NCBI GenBank assembly: GCA_905182155.1
Contig: CAJJAX010000011.1
Location: forward strand, 1-64,000
Length of the DNA: 64,000 nucleotides
Source: an uncultured Pseudomonadales bacterium
GTDB taxonomy: Bacteria; Pseudomonadota; Gammaproteobacteria; Pseudomonadales; Azotimanducaceae
Reading direction: 5' to 3'
Positions 40,841 to 49,729 of this stretch are shown here, one piece after another. The notes below the pieces were generated by a model, which ran no database searches, was not told the origin of the DNA, and was given only the letters and a program-made list of their open reading frames with translations. The stretch's first letter is position 1, and the number at the start of each line of letters is the position of its first letter. The position numbers and the translations under genes are program-made.

Positions 40841-41334
40841 TGGAAAAGATCGAAACTATGATCGATCAATTATCGGGCACCATTGGCCGTTTTGTTTCCT
40901 GGTTCATCTTCTTGATGATGCTCATCACCGCTCTGGTGGTCGTCATGCGCTATTTCCTCAATCTAGGATCGATTCCACTACAGGAAACGATTGTCTACTT
41001 GCATGGCAGCCTGATCATGTTGAGCATCGGCTATACCCTTAAAATGAATGGCCATGTTCGGGTTGATGTCGTCAATCGAAACCTGACCGAACGGCAACGC
41101 CATTGGGTTGAAGTGCTGGGCTGGATTTTCTTCCTGCTACCCGTGAGTCTGTTTTTGTTCATCACGAGTTTGCCCTATGTCGCGTTTTCTTGGTCGGTTT
41201 TAGAATCCTCCGGCGCGCCCGGTGGATTGCCCGGGGTCTTTGTTTTAAAAACGTTCATCCCGGTCATGGCGGTCTTATTGTTCCTTCAAGGCTTATCCCA
41301 AGGCTCAAAGGCCATTCGAGCGCTGAGGCGATAA
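40840..41334 (+). CDS. TRAP transporter small permease (DctQ family)
   Basis: Four-helix membrane subunit of a tripartite ATP-independent periplasmic transporter. The 164-residue product from ATG 40840 (MEKIETMIDQLSGTIGRFVSWFIFLMML) has hydrophobic segments at about 14-36, 46-63, 85-108 and 133-152 and the family features VVMRYFLNLGSIPLQETIVYLHGSLIML and NGHVRVDVV. It overlaps the ubiA stop by one base; the large permease follows after 1 nt. Confidence 0.92.
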   Translation: MEKIETMIDQLSGTIGRFVSWFIFLMMLITALVVVMRYFLNLGSIPLQETIVYLHGSLIMLSIGYTLKMNGHVRVDVVNRNLTERQRHWVEVLGWIFFLLPVSLFLFITSLPYVAFSWSVLESSGAPGGLPGVFVLKTFIPVMAVLLFLQGLSQGSKAIRALRR

Positions 41335-41335
41335 T

Positions 41336-42700
41336 ATGGACTACGCCGCCCTGCTGATGTTTCTGGCCGTTTTCGGATTCCTGCTTCTCGGCTATCCGGT
41401 GGCATTGACCCTGGCCGGTACCGCCCTCATCGCAGCAGGCTTTGGCATCCTTGCCGGACATTTCGATTTGGCGTTTCTCTATGCCATGCCCAACCGCCTC
41501 TACGGTATTATGACCAACCAAACGCTGATTGCGGTGCCCTTGTTCGTGCTAATGGGCGTGATCCTCGAGCGCTCCCGAATCGCAGAAGACTTACTCGACG
41601 GGATGACCCGTGCCTTTGGCCGGATGCCAGGCGGGCTTGGGTTGGCGGTCTGCTTAGTCGGGATGATGATGGCGGCCAGCACTGGGATTGTTGGCGCAAC
41701 CGTGGTCACCATGGGCCTCATGGCATTGCCCACGATGTTAGGAGCGCAACTATCCGGCCAGTGTTGCTACGGGCACAATTTGCGCCACAGGCACCTTGGG
41801 CCAGATTATCCCGCCATCGATCGCCTTGGTGCTTCTGGGTGATGTCATTAGCAGCGGTTACCAACAGGCCCAATTGAGTCTGGGTATTTTCAACCCTAAA
41901 TCCCTTTCGGTCGGTGACCTGTTTGCAGGCGCGATTCTGCCTGGCTTTGTCTTAGTAGGATTGTATTGCTTACTCATGCTCACCATCGCCATCGTGAGGC
42001 CGTCGCTGGCGCCAGCAGCGAATCTGCCCAAGGTGCCACTGCGGCAACTTCTGATGAGCGCCTTGCCACCCCTGTCCCTCATCGGCCTTGTTTTAGGTTC
42101 GATTCTTTTTGGCGCCGCAACCCCAACCGAAGCCGCCGGGATCGGGGCGTTAGGGGCCTTCGTTCTAGCATTGGTACGCCGCAGCCTGAGCTTTGCTGAG
42201 TTAAAGTCTGGCCTCGTCTCAACCACTGAAACCACCGCCATGGTGTTCTTTATCCTTATCGGCGCGTCGATGTTTTCACTCGTGTTTCGCGGGTTTGGCG
42301 GCGATGAAGTGGTGGCGCACCTGTTTGATCAGATGCCGGGCGGCGTGACCGGAGCCTTGATCATCGTGATGGTAGTGATTTTCCTACTGGGCTTTATTCT
42401 CGACTTCATCGAGATCACTTTTGTTGTTGTGCCCATTGTCGGCCCCATTCTATTAGCGATGGGAATCGATCCAATTTGGTTGGGCATTATGATTGCCATT
42501 AACTCCAAACCAGTTTCTTAACACCGCCATTTGGCTTCGCCCTGTTTTATCTGCGAGGGGTTGCCAAAGATACCGTCAAAACCGCCGACATCTATCGGGG
42601 GGTCGTCCCCTTTATCGTGATTCAGATCATCTTGCTGCTGACCCTCGCGTGGCAGCCGTGGCTTGCAACCTGGTTGCCAGGAAAGCTTTACGGCGCGTAA
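41336..42700 (+). CDS. TRAP transporter large permease (DctM family, two frameshifts as read)
   Basis: Large membrane subunit of the TRAP transporter, about 11-12 helices. ATG 41336 starts MDYAALLMFLAVFGFLLLGYPVAL, with PLFVLMGVILERSRIAEDLLDG. Near 41757 the frame shifts just before the conserved VATGTICATGTLGQIIPPSI, then continues to FILDFIEITFVVVPIVGPIL. Near 42505 a second shift precedes LQTSFLTPPFGFALFYLRGVAK and the end WQPWLATWLPGKLYGA. About 455 residues when joined. Both shifts fall in the two most conserved blocks. Its last bases overlap the convergent dctP gene. Confidence 0.92.
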
Positions 42701-43800
42701 CCTTCAAGCTTGGCCCGGGTATTGTGAAACGCGCGCTCAGACAGTTCGTTATAATCCATCACACTGCGGCGATAAGCCTGGTAAGACTCAAAGATGCGTT
42801 GATTCAGCGGATCATCGCCGACGAGCGCCTGGACCTTCTCGTCCGAGATCACTTTAAGCGCGGCCAAGACATCATCGGGTAGACGTCGCACCTGAACCTT
42901 GTGCACCTCAACCAGTTCTTTCAACGCCTGGTTATTCCGCGCGGTATATTCAGATAACACATCATTGTTCACCGCAAGTGCGGCATTGCGCAGCATGGCT
43001 TGTAAATCTTTTGGCAGCGTATTGAAGGCTTGCTGATTGATGATGAGCTCAAGGTTTGGCCCGGGCTCTTGCCAGCCGGGGTAATAGTAGTATTTCGCGA
43101 CCTGATGAAAGCCGAGGACCAGATCGTTAAAGGGGCCAACCCATTCTGCCGCATCAATAACGCCGGTTTGCAGGCTGGTGAAGATCTCGCCGGCAGGAAT
43201 ATTCACGGCCGTACCGCCAGCCGCTTCAAAGACTTCGCCGCCCAACCCTGGGATCCGCATCTTGACCCCTTGAAGATCACTGAGAGAATTAATTTCTTTA
43301 TTAAACCAACCCGCCATCTGAGTTCCGGTGTTCCCACCAGAAATCGGGACCAAATTGAAACGCGCATAAAGCTCTTCCCACAAAGCCATGCCGCCGCCAT
43401 GCAAGAGCCAACCGTTCATCTCTTGGGCTGACAGTCCAAAGGGAACTGCCGTAAAAAATTGTGCCGCCGGGACACTGCCCCGCCAGTAATAAGACGCGCC
43501 GTGGCCCATCTGCACCGTCCCCTGGGACACCGCTTCAAAGGTTTCGAGCGCCGGTACAACCTCCCCAGCACCATATACTGTGATATCCAGGCGGCCCCTG
43601 CTCATGACCCGAACCCTTTCGGCGATTTTTTCAGGCGCCATGCCCATCCCCGGAAAGTTTTTCGGCCAGGTGGTCACCATCCGCCACCGATAAATTTTAT
43701 TCAGATCAACCGCGGCCCCTTCTTCGGGCGCAGAAGTGGTTGGCCCACAACTTGCCAAAAACAGGGTGCATATAACGACACTCACCGATAGAAATTTCAT
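42688..43800 (-). CDS. TRAP transporter substrate-binding lipoprotein (DctP family)
   Basis: Periplasmic or lipid-anchored binding subunit. ATG 43800 (MKFLSVSVVICTLFLASCG) gives a short lipoprotein signal with lipobox LASC; a GTG at 43812 is the alternative. The body shows TTWPKNFPGMG, GRLDITVYGAGE, MGHGASYYWRG, LSDLQGVKMRIPGLGGEVF, IPAGEIFTSLQTGVIDAAEWVGPFNDLVLGFHQVAKYYYYPGW and NLELIINQQAF. The Arg/Trp pattern and the tyrosine-rich KYYYYPGW resemble 2-oxo-acid receptors of the TakP type, an inference. It is convergent to its permease genes and overlaps dctM by 13 nt, rather than leading them in one operon. Confidence 0.9.
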   Translation of the reverse strand: MKFLSVSVVICTLFLASCGPTTSAPEEGAAVDLNKIYRWRMVTTWPKNFPGMGMAPEKIAERVRVMSRGRLDITVYGAGEVVPALETFEAVSQGTVQMGHGASYYWRGSVPAAQFFTAVPFGLSAQEMNGWLLHGGGMALWEELYARFNLVPISGGNTGTQMAGWFNKEINSLSDLQGVKMRIPGLGGEVFEAAGGTAVNIPAGEIFTSLQTGVIDAAEWVGPFNDLVLGFHQVAKYYYYPGWQEPGPNLELIINQQAFNTLPKDLQAMLRNAALAVNNDVLSEYTARNNQALKELVEVHKVQVRRLPDDVLAALKVISDEKVQALVGDDPLNQRIFESYQAYRRSVMDYNELSERAFHNTRAKLEGYAP

Positions 43801-43812
43801 GAACGATCTCAC

Positions 43813-45990
43813 TTAAATGGGTTGTAATTTAGCGAACGACAACATCAGCCACTTGGTTCCAACGGCCTCAAATTTAACCTGCACTCGGGCCTGCTGGCCA
43901 TGGCCTTCATAATTCAAGATCACGCCCTCGCCGAACTTCGCATGGCCCACCTTTTGGCCGAGTTGAAATTCAGTGCCCGAGACGTCGCTCGCAACCCGTT
44001 TAACCTGATGGCTGGTTTGATAGGCAGGCCGAACGATCGCCTCGTGGGAGCGCACCTCTTCGATGAGCGTTGCCGGTATTTCCTGCACAAACCGGCTGAC
44101 CCGGTTGTAGCGATCTGTACCATTAAGGCGCCGAGACTCGGCATAGGTTAGGTAAAGCTTTTTCATGGCGCGCGTAACCCCAACATAGCAAAGCCGTCGT
44201 TCTTCTGCCATGCGGCCCGGCTCATCCATGGACATTTGATGGGGAAACAGACCTTCTTCAAGACCGGCCAAAAACACGAGCGGGAACTCCAAGCCTTTGG
44301 CGCTGTGCATGGTCATCATCTGGATACTGTCTTGGTTTGGATCACCTTGCCCGGCGCCAGCCTCTAACGCCGCCTGGCTTAGAAACTCATCCAACAAGGT
44401 CATATCGGGTTGCACCGCGTCGTCAAATAGCGGCACATCATCCGGGTCAAACGTTTGGCCGGCAGTCACCAGTTCCTCTAAGTTTTCAAGCCTGGCCTGA
44501 CCTTTCTCTCCGCCTTCTTTTTCATAAAAGGCCTTCAGGCCGGATGCATCGATAACCTCTTCAATCAGATGAGCTAAGTCGAGGTTTTCCGTTGCAACGT
44601 CTAGATCATCAATCAGACTCAGAAAACCGCTGACGGCGCTGCTCGCCCGGGGTGTTAGTCCGCCCTCGGTTGTAAGCTTCAAAGCCGCCGTCCAAAGCGA
44701 TTGGTTTGATGACCGCGCTGCATCGCGAATAATCTGAATCGATTTATCACCGATGCCTCGGGGCGGCAGGTTCACTACCCGCTCGAAAGCGGCATCACTA
44801 TGGCGCTGACTGAGTAATTTAAGATACGCCAAGGCGGATCGGATTTCTGCCCGTTCAAAAAATCGTTGGCCGCCATAAATTCGGTAGGGCAATTGACTGC
44901 GCAACATCGCTTCTTCCAAAACCCGGGATTGCGCGTTAGAACGATAAAGGATGGCGCAGTCGCGGTAGGCATTGCCCTCGGCAAAAAAGTTCTTGATGCG
45001 CTCAACGATGTAACGCGCCTCATCGATTTCGTTGTAAGCCGCATACAGGGACAATGGATCACCCTGACCCAAATCCGTCCAAAGCGCTTTGCCCAAACGA
45101 TCGGTATTGTGCTCAATCAAGGCGTTGGCCGCATCCAAAATGGTGCCGGTTGAGCGATAATTCTGTTCAAGGCGAATGACTTTTGAGCCTTCAAAACTTG
45201 AATGTTCTCGATTTTTGCGCCCCGCCAACCATAGATCGATTGGTCATCATCCCCAACAGCATATAATGATCCTGCATCACCATTAATTTTTAGCGATCAT
45301 GTATTGTGAAATATTGGTATCTTGAAACTCATCGACCAAAATCGCTTTAAACCGATCCCGATAATGATTGAGCAGCGCTGGCTGCGCCAGCAAGGTCTCG
45401 TGCATCCTAAGCAAGAGCTCAGCAAAGTCGACCATACCGCCGCGGTCGCAGGCCTCCTCATAAGCTCGATAAATCGATAGATGAGTCCGGATATACAAAT
45501 CACCCTCATCTTGAATATGCTGCGGTCGAAGGCCTTCATCCTTCTGGGCATTAATCCACCATACCGCTTGTTTCGCCGGCCATTTTTTATCATCAATCGA
45601 CAGGCTCGAAAGGATCCGCTTAACCAAACGCAGCTGATCATCGGCGTCGATGATTTGAAAATTTTGATCCAAGCCGGCATCCATCCAATGGGCTCTTAAA
45701 AATCGGTGTGCCAGACTATGAAAGGTGCCAACCCACATGCCCCGCAGCGGCATGCCGAGGTGTTCTTCAATTCGAGAACGCATTTCCGCCGCCGCTTTGT
45801 TGGTAAAGGTCACGGCTAAAATGCCAAAAGGCGACAACCCTTGAGTTTGTGCAAGCCACGCGATGCGTTGGGTGAGCACTCGGGTTTTACCGCTGCCAGC
45901 GCCCGCTAAGACGAGCGCGCTGCCTTGCGGCGCGGTGACAGCCGCGCGTTGCTCAGGATTCAACGACTCAAGTATTTCAGTAACATCCAT
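43813..45990 (-). CDS. uvrD: DNA helicase II UvrD (frameshifts at the QSIYGWRGA motif)
   Basis: Superfamily 1 helicase for nucleotide excision and mismatch repair. ATG 45990 gives [21 protein letters not shown] and Walker [15 protein letters not shown], then [22 protein letters not shown] and [12 protein letters not shown]. At VDEFQDTN the frame breaks near 45285. A short AT-rich stretch follows in another frame, reading [29 protein letters not shown] second shift near 45205 leads to [17 protein letters not shown] and the rest, including [40 protein letters not shown] and [22 protein letters not shown]. The C-terminal Tudor-like [11 protein letters not shown] region is typical of UvrD over Rep. 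About 725 residues joined. Confidence 0.93.
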
Positions 45991-46173
45991 AAAAGGGTCC
46001 ATTCCTGGATTGGCGTGCCATTTGCACCATCACAAACCGGCTTTGAAACGAAAGGGCTTGCAAGTTCCAAGTGTAACATTTCGTTCTGGACCCGCGCGGA
46101 TTATGACGTTGCAATTGCCTTGATATCCCCGCTTAGTGATATTCTTGCGTTCTGCCCGTTAAGAAGATTGCCT

Positions 46174-46773
46174 GTGAACTTTGTGAATAAGTGGACGCTG
46201 TCGTTACGCAAGCGAAATAAGAATTTCCTGTTTGATGGTGATGATCAGATTTTCAAATCTGTGATGAAAGATGCCCAGGTCTATGCCGAATATGGTGTGG
46301 GTAAATCCAGTATCTGGGTGTTGCAGAATACAACGGCGCGGGTGCTGGCAGTCGATACCTCCGAGCATTGGATTAATCACGTACGCGCTGAGGCCAAAGC
46401 ATCAGACCGGTTTGATGTCACCTGGGTCGATCTTGGCCCAATCGGTTGGGCAGGCAGACCCAACAACTTCGATCGGCGCACTCAGTTCAAAGACTATGTC
46501 CAATCAGTCTGGTCAAGGGGCGCAGATCCTGACCTTGTTCTGGTTGACGGCCGATTTCGAGTGGCCTGCTTCCTGTATAGCCTCGCCAAAGCAAAGCCAG
46601 GTTGCACCATCTTGTTCGATGATTACACCAATCGACCGAAATACCACTTAGTCGAAGAGTTTATCCAACCAACCGGTTTTTGTGGACGACAGGGTCACTT
46701 CGTTGTGCCCGAGACACTCGATCGGGAAGCCATTCTGGTGGAAGCCGATCGCTTCACGTATGTGATGGACTGA
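46174..46773 (+). CDS. Methyltransferase-like orphan protein
   Basis: About 199 residues from GTG 46174; the open frame reaches back to 45925 but that part is antisense to the start of uvrD. The fold looks like a class I SAM-dependent methyltransferase: AEYGVGKSSIWV as a degenerate motif I, VLAVDTSEHWINHV with an acidic end of strand 2, DPDLVLVDGRFRVACFLYSLAKA and TILFDDYTNRPKY. Similar proteins occur in sugar and surface-polysaccharide settings, but no such genes are near. No signal peptide or membrane segment. Divergent from uvrD with about 180 bp in between. The family is not certain. Confidence 0.72.
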   Translation: MNFVNKWTLSLRKRNKNFLFDGDDQIFKSVMKDAQVYAEYGVGKSSIWVLQNTTARVLAVDTSEHWINHVRAEAKASDRFDVTWVDLGPIGWAGRPNNFDRRTQFKDYVQSVWSRGADPDLVLVDGRFRVACFLYSLAKAKPGCTILFDDYTNRPKYHLVEEFIQPTGFCGRQGHFVVPETLDREAILVEADRFTYVMD

Positions 46774-47008
46774 TGGAAGCTGGATTAATGACCAGACGGA
46801 TCATCGAAATCGTCTAACCCACCAAGGCCCGGCAACCATCTAGGGCAAGGCCGTTGATTGCCTCGAACCGCCCGCAGTCATCACTGCGACGTTTTAACAC
46901 CGAAACCAACCCTTTTTCATGAGGTTGGGCAAAAGGATACCCAGAACAGTACCCACGCCATCGCGCATCCGGTACACTCGCGTTCCTTAAACCCCCTTTC
47001 AAAATTCG

Positions 47009-47028
47009 CTATCCGAGGCTATCCGAGT
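47009..47028. repeat. Perfect 10-bp tandem duplication before a small gene
   Basis: GCTATCCGAG stands twice in a row (47009-47018, 47019-47028), ending one base before ATG 47030. It is either a local slippage duplication or part of a leader. The copies include GAG near the start codon and may serve as a ribosome-binding site. Confidence 0.4.
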
Positions 47029-47029
47029 G

Positions 47030-47209
47030 ATGCACAAAGTCATTTTCAAACACTGGCAAACGGGTGAACGCTTGGAGGTTGTCGGGCGCATAGATCCCCA
47101 ATTAAATCATCCATCATCTGACCGACTGGTGGTGACCAAACCCGATGGGACCTTTGAAGATATCATTAAGACCACGGTGATCGAGCAAACCGAGCTCAGC
47201 ACAAGTTAG
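47030..47209 (+). CDS. Small hypothetical protein, 59 aa
   Basis: The 59-residue product (MHKVIFKHWQTGERLEVVGR, then DPQLNHPSSDRLVVTKPDG and a TFEDIIKTTVIEQTEL end) is hydrophilic with a beta-strand pattern and no membrane segment. GTG 47027 and ATG 47030 are adjacent; I prefer the ATG. The duplicated GCTATCCGAG directly upstream offers a weak ribosome-binding site. GC and codons fit the host. It resembles short beta-hairpin housekeeping proteins but I cannot name a family. It stands alone between the methyltransferase-like gene and a convergent small membrane protein. Confidence 0.55.
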   Translation: MHKVIFKHWQTGERLEVVGRIDPQLNHPSSDRLVVTKPDGTFEDIIKTTVIEQTELSTS

Positions 47210-47334
47210 GGCGTATTGCTCGCAGCGCTCCGGCAGCTGACTTGATTCGTCCACACAGACCCGTAATCCAGCGCTAAGCGTTGCCGCTTGAAAGCGCTAG
47301 CAGGCGGTGCCAGCCAATCGTTGCAGCGCGTTCA

Positions 47335-47463
47335 TTACTCATCCTTGTAGTCTTGATCAAGGATCCCTTTTTCTTTCAGCGTTTTAATCAGTTTTTCTAA
47401 GCGAACGAACGCAACAACGCCCATAAGACCAAAACAAAATGCGGCTGCCGCCAGACCTTCCAT
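47335..47463 (-). CDS. Small single-pass membrane protein, 42 aa
   Basis: The 42-residue reading has a hydrophobic N-terminal helix (MEGLAAAAFCFGLMGVVAFV), then RLEKLIKTLKEKGILDQDYKDE, an amphipathic basic/acidic tail suited to a coiled coil at the membrane face. This layout recurs in small gammaproteobacterial membrane proteins of unknown role. Moderate leader (GGGTACGATT before ATG). Codon use matches the host. It is too short for most gene finders. Confidence 0.5.
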   Translation of the reverse strand: MEGLAAAAFCFGLMGVVAFVRLEKLIKTLKEKGILDQDYKDE

Positions 47464-47707
47464 AATCGTACCCTTTGTATATCGGTTAGTTCTGGGGTCT
47501 AACAAAGATAGAGCCCTGCAACGCCAGGATTTAGATGGTTCGGCTCATTGTCTTCATCTTTGCGATAAGAGACCTTGGCGAGGCAGATTATCAAGCGCTC
47601 AAAAAGAAATTGTTAACGCATCACAATCTTTACAAGAACAATCAGAATTTGTTCCCGGATAAGACCTACTCCACCGTCACCGAGTTGAATTCGTTGTACC
47701 TGTTTCC
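47464..47707. other. AT-rich gap of about 240 bp
   Basis: Between two small minus-strand genes. A plus-strand frame at 47535-47762 is open but overlaps the better supported minus-strand gene at 47708-47878 and lacks a ribosome-binding site. The base composition drops from about 47535 onward. Nothing else is supported. Confidence 0.4.
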
Positions 47708-47878
47708 TTATTTTGTATTTTTAGAAACTTCTAACCAAGTTGCAATCCATAGAACTGAATAAAGAGGAAGGATATGTTCCACTCCAACCCACTCATAAAA
47801 TATCTCCATTGCTACTGTCCCTATAATGAGAACCCCTTGAATTAGTACAAGTGTTTTTAGTGATATATTAAATTTCAT
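47708..47878 (-). CDS. Small low-GC membrane protein, 56 aa
   Basis: The 56-residue product begins MKFNISLKTLVLIQGVLIIG and has two hydrophobic helices (about residues 8-24 and 34-49, around LPLYSVLWIATWLEV) with an acidic link EIFYEWVGVEH. A clear GAGGA lies 7 nt before ATG 47878. GC over 47701-47880 is 32% by count, far below the glmS gene next door, so it is probably foreign or a chimeric join. No family recognised; it could be a small holin-like or unknown membrane peptide. It sits directly downstream of the scrambled glmS end. Confidence 0.5.
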   Translation of the reverse strand: MKFNISLKTLVLIQGVLIIGTVAMEIFYEWVGVEHILPLYSVLWIATWLEVSKNTK

Positions 47879-47908
47879 CTTTAGTCCTCAAAAGCGGTAC
47901 AACCAATT

Positions 47909-49726
47909 TTACTCGACAGTGACTGATTAGATTTCGAGCAGTACATCACTCCTCTTGCCCATGGTAGGCGAGCAATTGCAACGGCAAAACAGAATGGCGA
48001 TTGGCGCAACCATCGGATGCAGGGGCGGCAAGATAATCACTTGGGTATCACTAAAATCCGAAAAATCGGCTTGATGATCGGTAAAGACGTACAGCGCGCC
48101 GCCACGGGCGGCAACTTCTTGCAAATTGGACTTCACTTTTTCCAGCAGCTCATCGGTTGGCGCCACACAAACCACCGGCATCTGCTCGTCTACCAACGCT
48201 AAAGGCCCGTGCTTGAGTTCACCCGCCGGATACCCTTCCGCGTGGATATAGGAAATCTCTTTGAGCTTTAAAGCCCCTTCCATTGCAATGGGGTAATGCA
48301 GGCCCCGACCCAAAAACAAGGCGTGGTCTTTATTAGTAAATTGTTCCGCCCAAGCCTTGACCTGTTCATTAATTTCTAGCGTCTCTTCCAGTCGCATTGG
48401 CAGGTCATGCAGCGCCTGAACGAGCTCGCTTTCGAGTTCGGGTGTTAAACCATGGTATTTTCCGAGCGCCATCGCGAACATCAACAGATCCGCAAGTTGC
48501 GTGGTAAACGCTTTCGTGGACGCCACCCCGATTTCCGTGCCCGCTTCGGTCATGAGGCTTAGATCCGACTCCCGGACCAGCGAACTATTGGGCACATTGC
48601 AAATACAAAGGCTGCCTAAATACCCGAGGGATTTTGATTGCCGCAAGGCTGCTAAGGTGTCTGCCGTCTCACCCGATTGAGACAGGGTCATAAATAACGT
48701 GTTCGGCGCAACCGCGACAGTTCGGTATCGCCATTCGCTTGCGATCTCGACCTGACAGGTCAGCCCGGTTAAGGCCTCAACCCAGTATCTCGCCACCAAA
48801 CCACTGTAATAGCTGGTCCCACATGCAACGATCTGAACCGATTCAGCTTGTTCAAATAATAAGCCCGCTTCAACGCCGAAGGCTTGACTTAAAATAGTCG
48901 TTTTCCCAATGCGACCTTGGAGCGTATTGCGGATGGCTTTGGGCTGCTCGTAAATTTCCTTGAGCATAAAATGCCGGAAAGCCCCTTTGTCGGCCGCATC
49001 ATCGCGCGAATCCAGCGTCACCGCCCGACTCGCGACCGACGTTTCACGACCGCCGAAGATCGACACCTCGCTTCGGGTCAATTCAACCAGCTCGCCCTCT
49101 TCTAAATAAATGAACCGATCGGTGACCGGGCGCAAAGCCTGAGGGTCCGAGGCAATAAAATTCTCACCAATCCCGAGACCCACCACCAGTGGACTACCCT
49201 GACGGGCACCAATGAGTCGATCTGGAAAGTCACGATGCTGAACCGCGATGGCATAGGCACCCTCTAAACGAGTCAACGCCTCGCTGACCCCTTGCCGAAA
49301 ATCACCACAAGCCGCAACCAAATGATGAATCAAATGCGCCATCACTTCGGTATCGGTTTCAGACTCGAAATGATAACCCTGTTCGGTGAGTTCCTGACGA
49401 AGCGCCTCGTGGTTTTCGATGATCCCGTTATGCACTAAAGATACCGCCTCGCAAGACAAGTGCGGGTGGGCGTTGTTTTGAGTGGGCTTGCCGTGGGTTG
49501 CCCACCGAGTATGCGCAATCCCAATGGTCCCGACAGGCGCCGCCGCATGGCAAGTGTCTTTCAGCGCCTGAACTTTGCCAACCGCCCGATAACGCTTAAT
49601 GTGTTGATCGGCATTCATCACCGTCAGCCCGGCGGAATCGTAACCTCGGTATTCCAGTCGCTGCAGCCCTTCTAACAAGATGCCCACAACATTACGTTCG
49701 GCAGCCGCGCCCACAATCCCACACAT
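47909..49726 (-). CDS. glmS: Glutamine-fructose-6-phosphate aminotransferase (scrambled C-terminus)
   Basis: Makes glucosamine-6-phosphate from fructose-6-phosphate and glutamine, first step of UDP-GlcNAc synthesis. The glutaminase domain begins MCGIVGAAAERNVVGILLEGLQRLEYRGYDSAG with the catalytic Cys2, and has HTRWATHGKPTQNNAHPH and NGIIENHE. The SIS domains show ACGTSYYSGLVARYW, SQSGETADTLAAL, GVASTKAFTTQ and EISYIHAEGYPAGELKHGPLALVD. At the end, after HPMVAPI, several small indels scramble the sequence: LPLQLLAYH is readable in a second frame and the invariant final SVTVE reappears in the first frame at 47924-47912 before TAA 47909. It follows glmU by 3 nt. Confidence 0.95.
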
Positions 49727-49729
49727 CGT

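Noticed and set aside
45925-46173. Upstream extension of the methyltransferase-like frame
   Set aside because: It lies antisense to the start of uvrD and its translation has no family character.
47535-47762. Plus-strand 75-codon frame
   Set aside because: No ribosome-binding site, and it overlaps a minus-strand gene (47708-47878) with GAGGA and a convincing membrane pattern.
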